NCBI GenBank assembly: GCA_020629775.1
Contig: JAHDCP010000011.1
Location: 6,176-47,439, forward strand
Length of the DNA: 41,264 nt
From: Planktomarina sp.
GTDB lineage: Bacteria > Pseudomonadota > Alphaproteobacteria > Rhodobacterales > Rhodobacteraceae
Reading direction: 5' to 3'
Numbering within the stretch: the first letter of the stretch is position 1; the number at the start of each line of letters is the position of its first letter. Positions 37,855 through 41,264 of the stretch are shown here, in pieces. The position numbers and the translations under genes are program-made. The notes beneath the pieces are model-generated. The model worked only from the letters and a program-made list of their open reading frames with translations, did not search any database and was not told the origin of the DNA.

Positions 37855-38059
37855 GACCTTTTCCCACAGTTGCTGAGTGCCGTTTGTGAATGCGGATGTT
37901 GTTTGACGTCGGGCTTTGGGCTTTGTGTGAAAATGGGCTGCCTGCGCGCGCCGTAAACACCCAACACTGCAAGAAGCCCCGGCTGCAGTGCGCAATACCG
38001 CGAAAAAACTTTGAAGCCGCGTAATTCTATTCTAGGCATCTTGCCGAAGGGATCACGCA

Positions 38060-38752
38060 ATGAAATTTTTGATTTTGGCAACGCCGCGGTCTGGCAGTTC
38101 GCAAATGCACACTGCAGTCACCACTGCCCATAAGATGAGCGGGCTGAGTGAACCTTTCAACCATGAACTTCAGCGCAATTGGGATGGTAATCGCGATAAC
38201 GCCCATCTTTATCCGCACCAAAGAGAGCCGTTTGCGGTTCCTGATAACTTTGTGATCAAAGCGTTGGCCTATTTTAACCATTGGCCTGATGTCTTTTACA
38301 AACATTGGGAAAAGGGCTTTGATCACTATTTGAACGTTTACTACTCTGACGCATATCAAGCGAAGCGCACGGCGTTTTTCCAAGACTATGTCCGCGTATT
38401 TGACCGCACGTTCCTTTTGTTGCGGCGCGACGTCGGCTCGCAATTGCGCAGCATGTTGATCGGCCATCAGCGTGACAAATCCAAAGGGGAGCGCACCACC
38501 TCCCATTGGTGGGGGGGGTATGAGGCCTTTGACCCGATCTTGGATAAAGACGGCGCCCTGAATGCCCGGCTTCTTTTTGAATCGATAAAATTGATCGAAA
38601 CCATTGGTCGGGATCAAAATATCCCAATCTTGTATTATGAAGATCTGTTCGCCGATCAGGCAAAGTTTCTGGAAACAAACGCGAAACATGATCTGGGCTT
38701 AGAGGACATGTGGGCGGACCATTTCGATCCATCCAAAAAATGGGCAAAATAG
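38060..38752 (+). CDS. Sulfotransferase-family protein (LPS/NodH-type)
   Basis: MKFLILATPRSGSSQMHTAV 5'-PSB-like PAPS loop and LLLRRDVGSQLRSMLIGHQRD. Confidence 0.7.
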   Translation: MKFLILATPRSGSSQMHTAVTTAHKMSGLSEPFNHELQRNWDGNRDNAHLYPHQREPFAVPDNFVIKALAYFNHWPDVFYKHWEKGFDHYLNVYYSDAYQAKRTAFFQDYVRVFDRTFLLLRRDVGSQLRSMLIGHQRDKSKGERTTSHWWGGYEAFDPILDKDGALNARLLFESIKLIETIGRDQNIPILYYEDLFADQAKFLETNAKHDLGLEDMWADHFDPSKKWAK

Positions 38753-38842
38753 GCCAGCAGACAAACCCAATATATCACAACGAAGCAACTTGCGGGGCAA
38801 GGGCCAGGCTTTTGTGATGCCATAATCCAAATTGAGGGAAAT

Positions 38843-38917
38843 TGGCTCCGGCGGTAGGGATCGAACCTACGACCAATTGATTAACAGTCAACTGCTCTAC
38901 CGCTGAGCTACGCCGGA
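38843..38917 (-). tRNA. tRNA-Asn (anticodon GTT)
   Basis: Reverse complement TCCGGCGTAGCTCAGCGGTAGAGCAGTTGACTGTTAATCAATTGGTCGTAGGTTCGATCCCTACCGCCGGAGCCA. Confidence 0.95.
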
Positions 38918-38981
38918 ATACCTGGGGCGCGTATAGCGAGGGTGGGGTGCCGCGTCCAGAGGCATTTTTTGCAAATTGCCG

Positions 38982-39857
38982 CTATTTTTCAATCAAGCGA
39001 AAAACGCTTTCAGAATGGATCTGCGTTTGGGTTTCAACACGTCCGCGTTCCTCCAGATCCAAAAGATGCGCCAAGACATTTCGACTGGCCGCAGGTCTCA
39101 ATGCTGGGTTCAAATCTGCGTAAATGCGCACGGCCAGTTGATGGCTGTTGCCTGGGCTTTTTTCCAACTCTGCCAGAACTTGTTTCTCGCGATCTTGCCG
39201 GTGCTGCATCAGCCAACGCGTCCGGCCCGGTCCATCAATAATGGGATCGCCATGGCCGGGCAGATAAAGCTGTTCAGGCCGCGCGATCAGTTTTTGGCAG
39301 GACCGCATAAACGCCCCCAAATCCCCGTCAGGCGGTGAAACCAGACTGGTGGACCACGCCATCACGTGGTCACCGCAAAAGATGCAGTTTTCATGGGCAA
39401 AGCAAAGGTGGTTGCCGAAGTGGCCTGGTGTCCACATCGCTTCGAATGTTTTGGCTTGCCAGGTCAGGATTTGCCCATCTTGGACCGTAATGTCTGGTTC
39501 AAATTCCGGATCGACGCCTTCACCACCGCCCAAGTTTCCTTGGGTTGCGAACTTGGCCATTCTTTCACTTCTGCCAGCGAAACTGTTGCCAAAGGCAAAA
39601 ACCTTGGCGCCCGTGGCTTTAGAAAGTGGTTTGGCCAGCGGCGAATGGTCCAAATGCGAATGGGTCACCAAAATCGCCGCGACATCGTGGTTGGTGGCTT
39701 CAAGTATGGCCGTCAAATGGCTGTCGATCTTGGGGCCGGGGTCCAGGACGACGAACGGGGCCGGGCCAATGACATAGGTGTTGGTGCCCGACGCCGTCAT
39801 GGGGGACGGATTGGGGGCCACAATCACTTTGATATGCGCCGGGGTTTTCACAGCCAT
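38982..39857 (-). CDS. MBL-fold metallo-hydrolase (LACTB2-like)
   Basis: SGTNTYVIGPAPFVVLDPGPKIDSHL, ILVTHSHLDHSPLA, WTPGHFGNHLCFAHENCIFCGDHVM, YLPGHGDPI. ATG at 39857. Confidence 0.87.
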   Translation of the reverse strand: MAVKTPAHIKVIVAPNPSPMTASGTNTYVIGPAPFVVLDPGPKIDSHLTAILEATNHDVAAILVTHSHLDHSPLAKPLSKATGAKVFAFGNSFAGRSERMAKFATQGNLGGGEGVDPEFEPDITVQDGQILTWQAKTFEAMWTPGHFGNHLCFAHENCIFCGDHVMAWSTSLVSPPDGDLGAFMRSCQKLIARPEQLYLPGHGDPIIDGPGRTRWLMQHRQDREKQVLAELEKSPGNSHQLAVRIYADLNPALRPAASRNVLAHLLDLEERGRVETQTQIHSESVFRLIEK

Positions 39858-39891
39858 GTTCAATCCCTTTTCGCCGGGCTACATTGGTCCC

Positions 39892-41202
39892 ATGAATGTA
39901 TCATGGCTTCGACTATTACTACCCCGAACTCTTTACGGCAGGGCCGCGGCAATTTTGTTGCTGCCTATTTTGACGCTGCAGCTTGCGGTCACATTGGTGT
40001 TTTTGCAGCGCCATTTTGAAGGGGTGACCCGTCAAATGACGCTGAATTTGGTGCGGGAAATCAATTTTGTTTTGGATCAGTTGGAAGACCGTTCCTTGGC
40101 TGAGGTGGAACAGTTCGAGGCCGAAAAGTTGAGCCTGACCCTGCGGCGATGGGATGGGATTCCCAGCGGCAACGCCCGCGACTTCATCGATGTTTCCGGG
40201 CGAACCGTTATTCCCACACTTTATGACAATCTTCAGGGTGTGCGTGATGTTGATTTGTCCACGCGCAAATGGGTGGTGGTGGCCCTTGAAACTGCCAAAG
40301 GACCCATCAGCATCGGTTTTGAACGGCGTCGCGTGTCGGCCTCCAACCCGCACCAGGTTTTGGTCTGGATGGTGTTCACCGGGTTTGTCATGACCTTGCT
40401 GTCGATTTTCTTTTTGCGCGCGCAATTGCGCCCCATAAAACGGCTGGCCGCCGCCGCAGAGGCTTTTGGCCGGGGGCGAAACGTTCCCATAACGCCCCGC
40501 GGCGCGGTGGAGGTTCGCGTGGCCACAACTGCTTTTTTGGACATGCGACAACGTCTTGAGCGGCAAATTGAACAACGCACACTGATGTTGTCTGGCGTCA
40601 GCCATGATTTGCGCACGCCTTTGACCCGTATGCAGTTGCAATTGGGGATGATGGACGGGCCGGAAGCCCAGGCCCTGCAAGAAGACGTTGCCGAAATGAA
40701 CGCCATGGTGAACGGTTTCTTAGACTTTTCCCGCCACGCGTCTTCCGAAACCCCTGTGGAAGTGGATCTTTCCGAAATGGTGGCAGACATCTGCAGGCGG
40801 GCAGGGGAAAATGCCACGATGACGCGGGAAGGCAGCGCAGGCCTGAGCCACGTGCGCATAGTGGCGTTGCGCAGGGCCGTGGACAACCTGGTTCAAAACG
40901 GTTTGCGATATGGCACCCATGCCAAGGCCACGGTGTCATATTTCAAGAACTCTGTGAAAATCACCGTAGAAGATGATGGGCCGGGCATCGCCCCTGATGA
41001 TCGCGATCAAGCGCTAAAACCTTTTGTAAGATTGGACTCAGCGCGCAATCAAAATCGGGGGTCCGGCGTTGGGCTGGGATTGGCCATCGCGGCAGATGTT
41101 GCACGCCTGCACGGGGGTGTTTTGACCCTTGGTTCCAGTGAGGACATGGGCGGGTTGCGGGCAGACTTGACCCTGCCGAAATTAAAGCTGACCGATGAAT
41201 AA
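39892..41202 (+). CDS. EnvZ-like membrane sensor histidine kinase
   Basis: Two TM segments, HAMP-like region, SGVSHDLRTPLTRMQLQLG H-box, VDNLVQNGLRYG and GSGVGLGLAIAADVARLHGG ATPase boxes. Confidence 0.9.
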   Translation: MNVSWLRLLLPRTLYGRAAAILLLPILTLQLAVTLVFLQRHFEGVTRQMTLNLVREINFVLDQLEDRSLAEVEQFEAEKLSLTLRRWDGIPSGNARDFIDVSGRTVIPTLYDNLQGVRDVDLSTRKWVVVALETAKGPISIGFERRRVSASNPHQVLVWMVFTGFVMTLLSIFFLRAQLRPIKRLAAAAEAFGRGRNVPITPRGAVEVRVATTAFLDMRQRLERQIEQRTLMLSGVSHDLRTPLTRMQLQLGMMDGPEAQALQEDVAEMNAMVNGFLDFSRHASSETPVEVDLSEMVADICRRAGENATMTREGSAGLSHVRIVALRRAVDNLVQNGLRYGTHAKATVSYFKNSVKITVEDDGPGIAPDDRDQALKPFVRLDSARNQNRGSGVGLGLAIAADVARLHGGVLTLGSSEDMGGLRADLTLPKLKLTDE

Positions 41203-41210
41203 AAGGGGTA

Positions 41211-41264
41211 TGGTAGGCCCGGCAGGACTTGAACCCGCAACCAAAGCGTTATGAGCGCTCTGCT
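41211..41264 (-). tRNA. tRNA with CAT anticodon (Met or Ile2), truncated at window end
   Basis: Reverse complement AGCAGAGCGCTCATAACGCTTTGGTTGCGGGTTCAAGTCCTGCCGGGCCTACCA; anticodon loop CTCATAA. Confidence 0.88.

Noticed and set aside
37694-37972. Minus-strand ORF containing ...GIEPASSAWKAEVLPLHNARA
   Set aside because: It is antisense to the tRNA-Gly gene; this peptide is a well-known spurious translation of tRNA-Gly, not a protein.
37781-38917. Genomic island or integrative element at the tRNA-Gly/tRNA-Asn genes
   Set aside because: No integrase, no duplicated tRNA 3' end and no other mobile gene could be found; only the unusual single gene remains as a weak hint.

Overview
The window looks like a chromosomal segment of an alphaproteobacterium, probably Rhodobacterales/Roseobacter-like. 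That placement is inferred from protein character and gene content; no search was run. From left to right it contains: (1) the 3' part of an AlgD-like nucleotide-sugar dehydrogenase and a large RTX Ca-binding protein; (2) a minus-strand sensory cluster of single-domain globin, FIST-domain protein, hybrid histidine kinase and LuxR-type response regulator; (3) VOC dioxygenase/LysR, siderophore-interacting protein, and Tat-exported MBL hydrolase/LysR genes; (4) quinone-type D-lactate dehydrogenase plus an ETHE1/Blh-like MBL protein, and an orphan fused Dpp-type ABC ATPase; (5) an arginase, ornithine cyclodeaminase and PutA operon with a divergent Lrp/AsnC regulator; (6) an ABC1/UbiB-like kinase, then a LolD/FtsX/CrtC-AttH-like ABC operon with an FMN-binding protein; (7) a TPP riboswitch and a ten-gene thiamin operon, thiD-O-S-G-E-F then thiY-tenA-thiZ-thiX; (8) tRNA-Gly, a sulfotransferase, tRNA-Asn, an MBL hydrolase, an EnvZ-like kinase and a partial tRNA with a CAT anticodon. 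The most interesting signal is the sensory cluster. The hybrid kinase contains what reads as an intact LOV blue-light photosensor core (GKNCRFL, then N..RK.G.FWNEL, then a C-terminal TQSDVT). It sits next to a FIST (NosP-like) gene and a globin, which suggests an integrated light plus NO/O2 phosphorelay. No CRISPR array, transposase, integrase or prophage was seen.
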